Positions 46,090-57,014 of a stretch of 64,000 nt of DNA are shown in pieces. Source of the stretch: Flagellimonas algicola (GTDB lineage Bacteria > Bacteroidota > Bacteroidia > Flavobacteriales > Flavobacteriaceae); NCBI RefSeq assembly GCF_005937185.1, contig NZ_VCNI01000001.1, positions 988,657-1,052,656 on the forward strand, in the 5' to 3' direction. Numbering within the stretch: the stretch's first letter is position 1; the number at the start of each line of letters is the position of its first letter. The translations under genes were made by a program, and so were the position numbers. The notes beneath the pieces are model-generated. The model saw only the letters and a list, made by a program, of their open reading frames with translations. It searched no databases and was not told where the DNA came from.

Positions 46090-46980
46090 CTAGTAATTTA
46101 TTTCGTTCCAGGTATTGGAATAAAATGGCGCCACCCGATTCAAAGTTTCCTTGAGTTTTACAATGTCCACCTTGGGGCCATCGGAGAAGATATTTCTAAT
46201 TTCTTCCGACTTGGCATCAAAAAAAGTCTGGATCAAAAAAGCATTGGGTCGGCGCTTGATCAAGGTCTCAAACAAACGCATACTTCCGGCAACAACCTGT
46301 TTGCCTGTGCTATTATTATCCCCAAGAATGTCCAGTCCTTTCCTGTGGTAATTATACATGGCGATTCGATACTCCCTAAAGGAGTTGCTCATCAAATTGT
46401 CTACCAATTCAAATCGGGAACGCTCCCCTGTTTCTTGGTTCCAACCTGAGAAATTAGATCCTTGTGCCTGGGTGACTATATTCTGAGCCTTACGGAACAT
46501 TTCATCCCCGCCTTCCAACGAAAAGGTATCGGCATCCAAACCTAAAATCACATACACATAATAGGTGATTACGCCCACCAAATTGGAATCAAAGACGTTC
46601 TCGTTGTATACCAAAGGTTGAAATTCCTGATATTGAAAATTGAAAGCGTCATCCTTATAATTGAAGATGGGGCTTTCATAGGATGTATTGAATACCGGAC
46701 GGGAAGATTGAATTTGGATGTTGGCCTCAAATCGGTCCGATTCATATTGGGTGACCGTTATGAACATCCGGGCATTGACCCGTTCATTGTCCCGATACAC
46801 GCGGTTGGTCCACTTGGTTTTATTCACAAAATCGTTGAGTGAACGCTCCAAAGTCCTGAATATCTGCTGGTTGGTCTGACTCACTTGGTCAGAGTTGACC
46901 GTTATGGTGCAATTGAGTTCTTGCGCAAACGAGATTTGTGCTATTGAAAACAAAAAAACAAGTATAATGATCCTATGCAT
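46090..46980 (-). CDS. DUF4835 family exported protein
   Basis: A 296-residue protein with a Sec signal peptide (MHRIIILVFLFSIAQISFAQ). Its mature part opens with ELNCTITVNSDQVSQTNQQIFRTLERSLNDFVNKTKW, the opening of the Bacteroidota DUF4835 family. A conserved centre (YVYVILGLDADTFSLEGGDEMFRKAQ) and a C-terminal ETLNRVAPFYSNTWNEI follow. The function is not established. The longer frame at 47019 is inside coaBC, so the start at MHRI is chosen, overlapping the coaBC 3' end by 8 bases. Confidence 0.87.
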   Translation of the reverse strand: MHRIIILVFLFSIAQISFAQELNCTITVNSDQVSQTNQQIFRTLERSLNDFVNKTKWTNRVYRDNERVNARMFITVTQYESDRFEANIQIQSSRPVFNTSYESPIFNYKDDAFNFQYQEFQPLVYNENVFDSNLVGVITYYVYVILGLDADTFSLEGGDEMFRKAQNIVTQAQGSNFSGWNQETGERSRFELVDNLMSNSFREYRIAMYNYHRKGLDILGDNNSTGKQVVAGSMRLFETLIKRRPNAFLIQTFFDAKSEEIRNIFSDGPKVDIVKLKETLNRVAPFYSNTWNEINY

Positions 46981-48178
46981 GGATTCTGGAGATAATTTCT
47001 TCCCAAATGTCCGAAGCAACTTCGGGCTTTGTCTTCAATCCAAACGTTTTAATCCCGGAATTCTTATCGATAAAGGTAATTTTATTGGTGCTTCCTCCAA
47101 AACCAGCACCGTCGTCCTTAAGGGAGTTCAACACAATAGCGTCCAAATTTTTACGCTCCAACTTGTCTTTGGCATTTTCTAGCTCGTTTTCTGTTTCCAG
47201 GGCAAAGCCCACCAAAAACTGATTGTCCTTGCGCGCTCCTAGAGATAAAAGGATGTCTGGATTTCGCTCCAGTTCAATTTGGAGGTCTCCATCTTTCTTT
47301 TTCATCTTTTCCTGGGCCACATGTTTAGGTCGATAGTCCGCCACCGCAGCGGCCGCAATGACTACATCCACATCATCAAAATGTTCATGACAAGCTTCGT
47401 ACATTTCCTGGGCGGAAGTAATTCGAATCAACTGAATGGTTTCCTCATCCACTGATAGGTTGGTAGGTCCAGATACCAAAATGACTTTTGCTCCCAAATT
47501 GGCAGCTTTTTTGGCCAATTCAAAGCCCATGGTTCCAGAGGAACGATTGCCCAAAAATCGAACAGGATCCAAGGGTTCATGGGTGGGGCCGGCTGTAATC
47601 AATACTTTCTTGCCGCTGAGGGGTAAGCCCTGGGACAATTCATTTTGGATAAAAGCAACGATATTTTCGGGCTCTGCCATTCGGCCTTCGCCGTGTAGTC
47701 CACTGGCCAATTCACCAGATTCAGCCGGAATCATTGTGTTTCCGAAGGAAGTCAGTTTTTCTAATGAAGTTGTCGTGGATGGATGTTTATACATGTCCAA
47801 ATCCATGGCCGGTGCAAAAAAGATTGGACATTTGGCCGAAAGATAGGTTGCTAACAACAGGTTATCACAAATGCCTTGCGACATTTTGGACAGCGTATTG
47901 GCTGTAGCTGGGGCAATGATCATAAGGTCTGCCCACAGGCCCAATTCCACGTGATTGTTCCATGATAAACTTCCATCCTCCTCGTTAACAAAATCCAATA
48001 ACACTGGATTTTTAGAAAGTGTGGATAGCGTTAAAGGAGAAACAAAAGAGCCAGCACTCTGGGTCATTACAACTTTGACCTTGGCACCAGCTTTTATCAG
48101 CAACCTAACAAGAAATGTGGTCTTATATGCGGCAATTCCCCCGGTAACGCCCAAAAGAATATTTTTACCGCTAAGCAT
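46973..48178 (-). CDS. coaBC: Bifunctional phosphopantothenoylcysteine decarboxylase/synthase
   Basis: A 401-residue fusion for two steps of CoA synthesis. The N-terminal CoaC flavoprotein has VTGGIAAYKTTFLVRLL, LMIIAPATANTLSKMSQGICDNLLL and FAPAMDLDMYKHP. The C-terminal CoaB part begins at KKVLITAGPTHEPLDPVRFLGNRSSGTMG and has the ribose-phosphate and Lys-containing KKKDGD region. Its stop overlaps the DUF4835 start. rpoZ ends 3 bases before it. Confidence 0.96.
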   Translation of the reverse strand: MLSGKNILLGVTGGIAAYKTTFLVRLLIKAGAKVKVVMTQSAGSFVSPLTLSTLSKNPVLLDFVNEEDGSLSWNNHVELGLWADLMIIAPATANTLSKMSQGICDNLLLATYLSAKCPIFFAPAMDLDMYKHPSTTTSLEKLTSFGNTMIPAESGELASGLHGEGRMAEPENIVAFIQNELSQGLPLSGKKVLITAGPTHEPLDPVRFLGNRSSGTMGFELAKKAANLGAKVILVSGPTNLSVDEETIQLIRITSAQEMYEACHEHFDDVDVVIAAAAVADYRPKHVAQEKMKKKDGDLQIELERNPDILLSLGARKDNQFLVGFALETENELENAKDKLERKNLDAIVLNSLKDDGAGFGGSTNKITFIDKNSGIKTFGLKTKPEVASDIWEEIISRIHA

Positions 48179-48181
48179 TTC

Positions 48182-48508
48182 TTAGGCGTCTTTCTCTGTG
48201 TTTCTGTAGTAGATTTTGTCTTCCAACCATTCCATTACCGCCAAAGCATGGGGCTTTGGAAGTTTCTCGTAGAACTTGGAAACTTCTATCTGCTCCTTGT
48301 TTTCAAAAACTTCTTCCAAGCTATCGCTGTAAGTGGCGAATTCCTCCAACTTTTCCAGCAATTCCTTTTTTATTTCAGAATTGATTTGGATGGCTCGCTT
48401 GGACGCGATGGAAATGGCCTCATAAATGTTGTCCGTTTTCTCATCAAATTCGTTCCTGTTGTGGGTCACTGTAGAAACGGGAGCTTTGGTGTTTTTCAAA
48501 TCTTGCAT
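48182..48508 (-). CDS. rpoZ: RNA polymerase omega subunit, Bacteroidota type
   Basis: A 108-residue small subunit. The sequence THNRNEFDEKTDNIYEAISIASKRAIQINSEIKKELLEKLEEF contains the omega-like helices that clamp the beta-prime C-terminus. It is followed by an acidic tail typical of the phylum. Neighbours (bamD upstream, coaBC 3 bases downstream) are the same in many Flavobacteriia. The sequence is distant from E. coli omega, so the call rests on family resemblance and gene order. Confidence 0.85.
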   Translation of the reverse strand: MQDLKNTKAPVSTVTHNRNEFDEKTDNIYEAISIASKRAIQINSEIKKELLEKLEEFATYSDSLEEVFENKEQIEVSKFYEKLPKPHALAVMEWLEDKIYYRNTEKDA

Positions 48509-48527
48509 TTACGGATAGTTTAAAATG

Positions 48528-49355
48528 TTATTTGGAGCTGGTGTATACACTCAACTCTTTCTGTATTTTCTCGGACAGGTCGTCCGCTTTCTTCTTAAAT
48601 TGGGTTTCAGGAAAATAACGCAATAAATTGTTATACGCTGATAACGCGTCTTCCAGACGTTCCTGCTTTTTGTTCTCTGTACTGTTAACTGCCAAATTGG
48701 TGGACGCCTCTATCCTATAATAGAGTGCTTCTTCTCTATAAACAGAACCTGGGTTATCAGAAATAAAATTATCCAGGGCGGTGATAGCCGAAATTAAGAT
48801 AGGATAGTTGAATTTCCCCAACTTGTTGAACTGCTTGGCTACTTCTATTTGCTTTCTTTCTTTTTTGGAGGTCAGCTCCTTGGCCATGGCATTGGCTTCA
48901 TCAAAAAACTCCGATTCTGGATAGGTATTGATAAAGGTTTGTAGTTTGGCCAAAGCTTTGTCAGTATCAGTTTGATCTAAGGAATAGGCCGGTGACAATT
49001 CATAATAGCTCTTTGCTCCTAAAAAGGAAGCCTCTTGAATCTTATCACTTCTTGGATACGATTTAATGAATCGCTCAAACTGGTATCCAGATAAGTAATA
49101 ATCCTTGGTCTTGAAATAAGAGTCCGCGAAAAAGAACATCACCCGCTCTCCTTGAGGTTTGCCCACATACCGAGGGGCAATCTGCTCAAATAATCTTTTT
49201 GCCCTTTTATAATCCCCTTCGTCATAGTATTTCTGGGCCAAATCATATTTAGCCTTTACATCCTCATTTTTAAGCACTTTCTGGTACTCGCTACAGGATG
49301 AAAATAAAATTACGGCAAAGAGTAAAGGAAGAATCGACCTCATTTTCAAAAACAT
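48528..49355 (-). CDS. bamD: Outer membrane assembly lipoprotein BamD
   Basis: A 275-residue lipoprotein (lipobox FSSC) of the Bam complex that inserts beta-barrels into the outer membrane. Five TPR-like repeats are visible, starting with ALYKVLKN-like SEYQKVLKNEDVKAKYDLAQKYYDEGDYKRAKRLFEQ. The segments FIKSYPRSDKIQEASFLGAKSYYEL and LQTFINTYPESEFFDEA are also typical. A -7 box lies 4 bases upstream of ATG 49355, so that start would be leaderless. ATG 49343 (MRSILPLL) is the alternative. Confidence 0.93.
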   Translation of the reverse strand: MFLKMRSILPLLFAVILFSSCSEYQKVLKNEDVKAKYDLAQKYYDEGDYKRAKRLFEQIAPRYVGKPQGERVMFFFADSYFKTKDYYLSGYQFERFIKSYPRSDKIQEASFLGAKSYYELSPAYSLDQTDTDKALAKLQTFINTYPESEFFDEANAMAKELTSKKERKQIEVAKQFNKLGKFNYPILISAITALDNFISDNPGSVYREEALYYRIEASTNLAVNSTENKKQERLEDALSAYNNLLRYFPETQFKKKADDLSEKIQKELSVYTSSK

Positions 49356-49359
49356 TTTG

Positions 49360-49367
49360 CAAAATTA
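49360..49367 (-). promoter_or_regulatory. -7 element of bamD
   Basis: Minus-strand TAATTTTG ends 4 bases before ATG 49355, predicting transcription from or beside the start codon. A -33 TTG is not visible at normal spacing. Confidence 0.5.
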
Positions 49368-49462
49368 GTGATAATCAATGGATTTAAAAAATAGAAATCC
49401 ACTTCCAAAAATAAGTGTCCGTGCAGCTTCCTGCCAAGGTTTTGGCTAAGTTTTAACGCAAC

Positions 49463-50353
49463 TTATGCATACACCTTGTTGTGCGACTTTAGATAGGCAG
49501 CAATCCTGTTTTTTAAACCAAGCGAAGCCTCAACCAATGGCAAGCGGACTACCGCCGAACAAATTCCCAAGGACTCAAAAATACTCTTGATCCCAGCGGG
49601 ATTTCCTTCTTCAAAAATGAGTTGCATGGCCGGCAAAAGTGCATGGTGCAATTCATAGGCCTCATCTGATTTACCCTGTAACCCCTGCTCAATCATTGTA
49701 GAAAAACCCGCAGGCAATCCTTGACCCAAAACCGAAATTACTCCAGAGCCTCCTGCCAAAACAGTAGGCAAAGCTGTGAAATCGTCCCCGGAAATAACCA
49801 AAAAGTCATCTGGTTTACCCTTCATGATCTGGTCAATCTGAACCATATCTCCACAGGCTTCCTTGATCGCTACGATATTGGGAACATCCTTTGCCAATCT
49901 TACCGTGGTTTCCGGCAACATATTGCTACCCGTCCTTGCAGGCACATTGTACATTACGATAGGTATTGGGGAGGCCGCGCCAATAGCCTTAAAATGCTGG
50001 TAAATGCCTTCTTGGGTAGGTCTATTGTAGTAAGGTGATACAGATAATATGGCCGTAAATTCCGAAAGGTCCAAAGATTTGAGCTCTTCCACAACCGCGG
50101 CGGTATTATTTCCGCCAACACCCAAAACCAGTGGTAACCTTCCCGCATTGGCCCGAACAACTACATCGGCGACCAGCTGTTTTTCCGCTTTGGACAAGGT
50201 AGCGGATTCCGCTGTGGTACCCAGCGCAACCAGATAGTCAATACCTCCCTGAATACAATGCTCCACAACGCGCTCCAAAGCAGTGGTATCCACCGAAAAA
50301 TCTTCTTTGAACGGGGTGACCAAGGCAACCCCAGTGCCCAATAATTGCTCCAT
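49463..50353 (-). CDS. dapA: 4-hydroxy-tetrahydrodipicolinate synthase
   Basis: A 296-residue TIM-barrel aldolase that condenses pyruvate and aspartate semialdehyde in lysine and meso-DAP synthesis. The start [17 protein letters not shown] is standard. The conserved [14 protein letters not shown], the Tyr loop [32 protein letters not shown] and the Schiff-base Lys in [12 protein letters not shown] (about residue 165) are all present. Its ATG overlaps the stop of the DUF6913 gene by one base, so they are co-translated. Confidence 0.97.
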   Translation of the reverse strand: MEQLLGTGVALVTPFKEDFSVDTTALERVVEHCIQGGIDYLVALGTTAESATLSKAEKQLVADVVVRANAGRLPLVLGVGGNNTAAVVEELKSLDLSEFTAILSVSPYYNRPTQEGIYQHFKAIGAASPIPIVMYNVPARTGSNMLPETTVRLAKDVPNIVAIKEACGDMVQIDQIMKGKPDDFLVISGDDFTALPTVLAGGSGVISVLGQGLPAGFSTMIEQGLQGKSDEAYELHHALLPAMQLIFEEGNPAGIKSIFESLGICSAVVRLPLVEASLGLKNRIAAYLKSHNKVYA

Positions 50354-50886
50354 TACAATTCTTTTAAAACCTTTAAATATTTCTTTAATTCACTTTTGAA
50401 CAAGTCAAAATCATTTAAGGACGTATTTAAAATCAAATCATTGATCTTGGGATCTAAGGTTCCAAATCCAACCTTGAGTCGGGCTTGAGTTTTCACCGAG
50501 AGGAGTTTCATCATTAAATTATCCTCTTGGTAATAATTGAGCAAAAGATCGTATTCCCTGCCCAAAAACTCCAGCACATATCCGTTTTCAATATCGCCTT
50601 TCCAACCTAAATCCTTATCGGAAAAAATTTGAATGGCATAGGGTGAGTTTTTATCGTACTCCCTTTTATAGCCAATGATCTTGATAGCATTGGGTCTTAG
50701 TTCGTACTCGTCTATTAACTCATAAAACACCTCCGCATTTCCAAAATTGTCCACATCCACAATGCAGCCAATACTGCTAACGCCCTTGCTCCGCTCCACA
50801 ACAGAAGCGGGCTTTTGCATTTCATCCTGCAGGTATTTTAGTCCCGATTTAACTTTAAATTTATCCTGGAGCCCTTTTAAAAACAT
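50353..50886 (-). CDS. DUF6913-type protein
   Basis: A 177-residue cytoplasmic protein with no signal peptide. Residues ~1-40 are a charged helix ([19 protein letters not shown]). [41 protein letters not shown] and [30 protein letters not shown] resemble the DUF6913 family that precedes dapA in Flavobacteriia. The function is unknown. A TACCTTTG promoter box lies 18 bases upstream, and the gene is coupled to dapA by a one-base overlap. Confidence 0.8.
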   Translation of the reverse strand: MFLKGLQDKFKVKSGLKYLQDEMQKPASVVERSKGVSSIGCIVDVDNFGNAEVFYELIDEYELRPNAIKIIGYKREYDKNSPYAIQIFSDKDLGWKGDIENGYVLEFLGREYDLLLNYYQEDNLMMKLLSVKTQARLKVGFGTLDPKINDLILNTSLNDFDLFKSELKKYLKVLKEL

Positions 50887-50904
50887 TATTTTTATGCATT
50901 TTTA

Positions 50905-50912
50905 CAAAGGTA
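50905..50912 (-). promoter_or_regulatory. -7 element of DUF6913-dapA
   Basis: Minus-strand TACCTTTG matches TAnnTTTG. It lies 18 bases before the ATG at 50886. No clear -33 TTG is seen. Confidence 0.45.
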
Positions 50913-50950
50913 ATTAATCTACCTTGACTCCTTAAAACAAAGATACGCCA

Positions 50951-51718
50951 GTGAGTGTTTTAAAAATCAAACAAATTGTTACATTATTAACAATTTGTAC
51001 TTTGGCTTCCTGCAAGCAAGGAAAACCGCAGCTCTCCAAAATTGATGGAAAACAAGTATCCATAGACAGTATTCTTGCTCCAGTAGATTCCATTGCATCC
51101 TTTGTAGCTCCGTTCAGAAACCGAATCAACGAGGTTTTGGACAGCACCTTGGCCTTTGCTCCCGAAGATATTAACTTGGACGATGGCCCCCGCAATACTT
51201 CCATGGGCAATTTTATGGCCGATGTACTTTTGGAAGAGACCGCTCCCCTTTTCCTGAAACAAACCGGGAAAGAACTGGACTTTGTTATCATGAATCGTGG
51301 CGGTATTCGCTCCATAATATCCGCAGGGAACGTTAGTGCCAGACATGCTTTTGAAGTAATGCCCTTTGAAAATTACATTTCGGTTGTGGAACTGGATGGT
51401 ACAGCCCTGCGAAAACTGATCGGTTTTTTGATCAATTCCTCCCGCATACACGCCATCGCAGGGATGCAGATTGTTTTGGACAATACCGGGCACCTGGAAT
51501 CCGTGAACATCAATGGAAGTCCTTTTGACGAAAATAAAAACTACCATGTGGCCACCTCGGACTATTTGGTGCAGGGTGGACCCAGTATTGGTTTTTTCAG
51601 TGATATGGTTTCTGTACATGATACGGGTTATCTGGTTAGAAATGCCATTATTGACCATTTGAAAAAGATAGATACCGTAACCGCCCAAGTGGATGACCGA
51701 TTTATTCAATTAAAGTAA
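50951..51718 (+). CDS. 5'-nucleotidase C-terminal domain lipoprotein
   Basis: A 255-residue exported protein with lipobox LASC (Cys21) and a GTG start. The mature part is the nucleotide-specificity domain of UshA-like 5'-nucleotidases: NTSMGNFMADVLLEE, VIMNRGGIRSIISAGNVSARHAFEVMPFENYISVVELDG, and the C-terminal NYHVATSDYLVQGG. The metallophosphatase half is not attached but encoded by the next gene, which starts directly after this stop. The two may form a complex that hydrolyses nucleotides in the periplasm. Confidence 0.9.
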   Translation: MSVLKIKQIVTLLTICTLASCKQGKPQLSKIDGKQVSIDSILAPVDSIASFVAPFRNRINEVLDSTLAFAPEDINLDDGPRNTSMGNFMADVLLEETAPLFLKQTGKELDFVIMNRGGIRSIISAGNVSARHAFEVMPFENYISVVELDGTALRKLIGFLINSSRIHAIAGMQIVLDNTGHLESVNINGSPFDENKNYHVATSDYLVQGGPSIGFFSDMVSVHDTGYLVRNAIIDHLKKIDTVTAQVDDRFIQLK

Positions 51719-52630
51719 ATGGAACGAAGAAAATTTTTATCGCAAACGGTAGCTGCCTCCACTTTGGTAGGTCTGGGAGGTTTGGGCTTGAACTCCTGTT
51801 CTTCAATTGGCCGAAAACACGTCACCATTTTGCATACCAACGATGTACACAGCCATATTGACCCTTTCCCCAGCTCGGATAGCCGATACCCCAATTTGGG
51901 TGGCGTGGCCCGTAGGGCCACTTTGGTGGAACAAATAAGAAATGAAAATCCCAATACCCTCCTTTTTGATGCCGGGGATATTTTTCAAGGTACGCCCTAC
52001 TTTAATTTTTATGGTGGGGAATTGGAGTTTAAACTGATGAGCAAGCTCAAGTATGATGCCGCCACCATAGGCAACCATGATTTTGACAATGGGGTAGATG
52101 GGCTTTTGGCGCAGATTCCGAACGGCACTTTTGATTTGCTTTCCGCTAACTATGACTTCTCCAACACGGTTTTGGACAGTTTTACAAAGCCTTATAAGAC
52201 ATATATGTTGGATGGGATTAAAATTGGGGTTTATGGTTTGGGCATTGCCCTGGATGGTTTGGTGACCAAACGCCTATACAAAGAAACCGTCTACCTAGAG
52301 CCTTATGAGATAGCTTTGGACATGGAGCGAAAGCTGAAGGAAGAAGAAAAATGCGATTTGATTGTATGCCTTTCCCATTTGGGATACGACTATGAAAATC
52401 CACAGCGACCTTCTGATATTCGGTTGGCGCAACGCACCTACCATACCCAATTAATCATTGGTGGACATACCCATACTTTTTTGGATAAACCCGAAGTACG
52501 CACCAACTTAAATGGCAATTCCGTATTAGTAAACCAAGTAGGTGCCTATGGGCTTAACTTGGGCCGTATAGATTTCTATTTTGATTCCGAGAAAAATGTT
52601 TCTGGGAACGGGGTGAGTATTTCCGTTTAA
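51719..52630 (+). CDS. 5'-nucleotidase metallophosphatase domain protein
   Basis: A 303-residue calcineurin-like phosphatase. It begins with a twin-arginine-type signal (ERRKFLSQTVAASTLVGLGGLG) and a possible lipobox (LNSC). The binuclear metal site is complete: HTNDVHSHIDP, FDAGDIFQGTPYFNFYGG, IGNHDFDNG, CLSHLGYDYE and IIGGHTHTFLD. It stands for the N-terminal half of UshA, but lies downstream of the C-terminal half with zero bases between. A Tat signal would imply folding before export. Confidence 0.92.
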   Translation: MERRKFLSQTVAASTLVGLGGLGLNSCSSIGRKHVTILHTNDVHSHIDPFPSSDSRYPNLGGVARRATLVEQIRNENPNTLLFDAGDIFQGTPYFNFYGGELEFKLMSKLKYDAATIGNHDFDNGVDGLLAQIPNGTFDLLSANYDFSNTVLDSFTKPYKTYMLDGIKIGVYGLGIALDGLVTKRLYKETVYLEPYEIALDMERKLKEEEKCDLIVCLSHLGYDYENPQRPSDIRLAQRTYHTQLIIGGHTHTFLDKPEVRTNLNGNSVLVNQVGAYGLNLGRIDFYFDSEKNVSGNGVSISV

Positions 52631-52644
52631 CATCTAGCTTTTCG

Positions 52645-52687
52645 TCAGTTCGAGTGTCCCGAACTTCATTCGGGATGTATCGAGAAC
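52645..52687. repeat. Inverted repeat of dispersed type
   Basis: TCCCGAA (52657-52663) and TTCGGGA (52669-52675) form a hairpin, with GTTCGAG to the left and CGAGAAC to the right. It resembles the TTCGAG blocks at 38287. The 301-base stretch 52631-52931 holds this repeat, repeat copy R1 and a terminator, but no gene. Confidence 0.55.
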
Positions 52688-52777
52688 AACACGCCACTAA
52701 CCCCTCTCCAGAGGGGAGAAATGTGCTCCTTTCTTGAGAGGGTGAGGATTTCAGTATGCTGAAATCAGGGATGTGTC
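52688..52777. repeat. Direct repeat R1 downstream of the cadherin/BspA gene
   Basis: A ~90-base block beginning AACACGCCACTAACCCCTCT and ending GAAATCAGGGATGTGTC. It includes the hairpins CCCCTCT-CC-AGAGGGG and ATTTCAG-TATG-CTGAAAT. Copy R2 at 54603-54692 is about 83% identical in the same orientation. Confidence 0.8.
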
Positions 52778-52860
52778 AAAAATTAGGACTTTGTTCTTCT
52801 TAGCATATCTTCTATTCTTGCATGCTAGACCACTAGATGTAATCAAGCGGTAGCAAGGGA

Positions 52861-52897
52861 AAAACAAAAAACACCGGAAGTTAAGTTTCCGGTGTTT
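52861..52897 (-). terminator. Terminator of the cadherin/BspA gene
   Basis: AAACACCGGAA (52869-52879) pairs with TTCCGGTGTTT (52887-52897). On the minus strand the stem is followed by TTTTTGTTTT. Confidence 0.8.
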
Positions 52898-52931
52898 CAA
52901 TATGGTTCAATGTTGATTTTTTTGGAAATAG

Positions 52932-54467
52932 TTAATCACAAATAGGATCAAGGCCCTCATCATCAATTGTCCAACCCTTACCTTCCAAAGTTGCTCTTGC
53001 CATTCCTCCGTTACAGTAGTAAACACCGCTTGCCCCAAAAGTAACATTGTTAGGAGTGTTGGCATTGTTGGCCCAGCCTGTTAAAGTGGCATCATAGTTT
53101 TCCGGAGATAATCCAGAGTTGTCCAACATATTTGACATAAGATTAACAGCACTGATGTCCCAACTGCCTAAATATTGATTAAACAAGGTAGCACCGTTAA
53201 ACATCAAACTCATATCCGTTACCTGACTAAAATCCCAGTCACTTAAGTCTTGATTGAATTCAGACGCCCCAGAAAACATTCCACTCATTTTTGTAACCCC
53301 ACTTACTGTCCAATCACTGATATCAGCATTGAAATTAACAGCTTGATCAAACATCCATTCCATATCGCTAACGCTACTTACATCCCAATCGCTTATATCC
53401 CCATTAAAAAGGGTTGCGTCATCAAACATATGGGACATGTCCGCAACTCCTGTCAAATCTGGGGCATCTGTTGCATTGTAGACCATATTTGAGCAACCTT
53501 CAAACGCTCTTTCAAAACTTTGCCATTCAATAGCTCCCCATTGATCTATGCTCAAAAGTTTGGTTGCCGAAGGGTTGTTGTCCATGAGCAATCGAGAAAA
53601 TCCATATCTTATCTTTACAGTATAAGTGCCCGCTGCCTCATAAACATGACTTGGGGGAGTAGTCCCACCATAGGTATCATAGGAATCATCATTTTCATCA
53701 CCCCATATAATATTGCACTCGTAAAATTCATCTTGAAGGTCTCCAAAACTTATTGTCTCGCCTGCCGTATCCGTTTTCCAGGTGGTAATAAAAGATGATG
53801 TATCATTCACATTAATTGTAATCGTGGCATCCACCGTGTTTTCATCATCAGATACACTTACTACGATTTCATGGAACTCATCCTCCCAAGCATCAAGTTC
53901 TGTTGCATCGGTTATACTAAGAATACCGTCTTCCGTAATGGCAAATAGGTCATCACTATTGGTCGTGATGGAAAACGTTAAGGTTTCGCTGTCCTCATCG
54001 GCGGCAATCACTGTGGCGATCGAAAAATCGTCCGCAACATCTTCATCAACAGAGAACTCCTGGTTCTCCATAACTGGTGCTTGATTAGTTACTTCTACCT
54101 CATCGGTTACATTAATGGTAACAGTCGCACTCGAAGTATCCTTTTGATCAGTAACACTTACGGTAATACTATGCGGGCTATTGGAAGCATCCAGGCTTTG
54201 CCCATCGGCCACACTTAGCTGTCCGGCAATAGAGATGGTAAACAGGTCATTGTCATTTTCTGAAATGGAAAAAGTAAGAGTGTCACCATCTTCATCTTCC
54301 GCGGTAACGGTATAAAAGGAAGTGCCAGCTCCCATGCCTTCAGATACAGAAGTCGTTTGATCATCAATTTCCGGAATAGTATTGGGCTCCTCAGTGCCAT
54401 CGTCCTTTTTACAAGAGAATAAAACAGCCGTGGCCAATAGCATCAAAAACAGGTTCTGCAATTTCAT
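52932..54467 (-). CDS. Surface lipoprotein with cadherin-like repeats and BspA/DUF285 repeats
   Basis: A 511-residue exposed lipoprotein (lipobox LFSC, Cys19, followed by KKDDG, a surface-export type tail). Two cadherin-like domains follow (TSVSEGMGAGTSFYTV and AEDEDGDTLTFSIS; the second from FSVDEDVADDFSIATV). Residues ~235-300 contain a PKD-like Ig segment. The last ~180 residues carry tandem DUF285/BspA repeats of about 25 residues (MSHMFDDATLFNGDISDWDVSSV, MEWMFDQAVNFNADISDWTVS), normally surface adhesin repeats. The gene is bracketed by direct repeats R1 and R2, whereas its neighbours belong to core clusters, which suggests recent acquisition or insertion. Confidence 0.88.
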   Translation of the reverse strand: MKLQNLFLMLLATAVLFSCKKDDGTEEPNTIPEIDDQTTSVSEGMGAGTSFYTVTAEDEDGDTLTFSISENDNDLFTISIAGQLSVADGQSLDASNSPHSITVSVTDQKDTSSATVTINVTDEVEVTNQAPVMENQEFSVDEDVADDFSIATVIAADEDSETLTFSITTNSDDLFAITEDGILSITDATELDAWEDEFHEIVVSVSDDENTVDATITINVNDTSSFITTWKTDTAGETISFGDLQDEFYECNIIWGDENDDSYDTYGGTTPPSHVYEAAGTYTVKIRYGFSRLLMDNNPSATKLLSIDQWGAIEWQSFERAFEGCSNMVYNATDAPDLTGVADMSHMFDDATLFNGDISDWDVSSVSDMEWMFDQAVNFNADISDWTVSGVTKMSGMFSGASEFNQDLSDWDFSQVTDMSLMFNGATLFNQYLGSWDISAVNLMSNMLDNSGLSPENYDATLTGWANNANTPNNVTFGASGVYYCNGGMARATLEGKGWTIDDEGLDPICD

Positions 54468-54602
54468 TTTTTGGAATTTTAAAGTTTATCCAACAAAAAT
54501 GGGAAATGGACACCTTATTATTAGGGGCCAATTGACGGAGACCCGTTTTCAATTGACGGATGGAGGTTTTGGGTTGACAAATTTTTATGGGAAATGGGAT
54601 GG

Positions 54603-54692
54603 AACACACCCCTAGCCCCTCTCGAGAGGGGAAAGATGAGCTCCCTTCTTGAGAAGGGAAGGATTTCAGCATGCTGAAATCAGGGATGTGTT
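54603..54692. repeat. Direct repeat R2 upstream of the cadherin/BspA gene
   Basis: A ~90-base block starting AACACACCCCTAGCCCCTCT and ending GAAATCAGGGATGTGTT. It contains two perfect palindromes, CCCCTCTCGAGAGGGG (54612-54627 region) and ATTTCAGCATGCTGAAAT (54663-54680). Copy R1 is at 52688-52777. The 258-base gap 54468-54725 holds no gene. Confidence 0.8.
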
Positions 54693-54725
54693 ATCAATTG
54701 GAGTGGTGCAAACGAAATGAGAACC

Positions 54726-55013
54726 TCAATGAAGTGCATGCTCCACTAATTCTTGCAATTCCGCTCCCAAATCGTGTTCAGGGAAAGGCTTGCCCGCTTG
54801 TCTGTACCAATAGCCGGCATTCCAATCGTCTCCTTCTTTACGGTGGAGGTAGGCGTGAATCCAACTCCCCATTTGGGTATGCAGGTCCTGGGCGATGTTA
54901 TGGGAACTCTCCCAATCGCCTTTGGCATCAAACCAAAGTGCCCGTAGGGCCAAAGGCCAGTCCTCAGGCGGTTTTGTCTCACCTAAAGTTTGCAGAAAGT
55001 CTTGATAGTTCAT
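54726..55013 (-). CDS. Small uncharacterised protein beside ligA
   Basis: A 95-residue cytoplasmic protein, acidic and rich in Trp and His (WFDAKGDWESSHNIAQDLHTQMGSWIHAYLHRKEGDDWNAGYWYRQAG). It has no signal peptide or TM helix. The pattern of ESSHNIAQ...WIHAYLHRKEGD...A.YWY resembles a small helical family found in several Proteobacteria and Bacteroidota. The function is unknown. It is encoded 3 bases after the stop of ligA on the same strand, so it is the last gene of that unit. Confidence 0.8.
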   Translation of the reverse strand: MNYQDFLQTLGETKPPEDWPLALRALWFDAKGDWESSHNIAQDLHTQMGSWIHAYLHRKEGDDWNAGYWYRQAGKPFPEHDLGAELQELVEHALH

Positions 55014-55016
55014 ACC

Positions 55017-57014
<1,998 letters not shown>

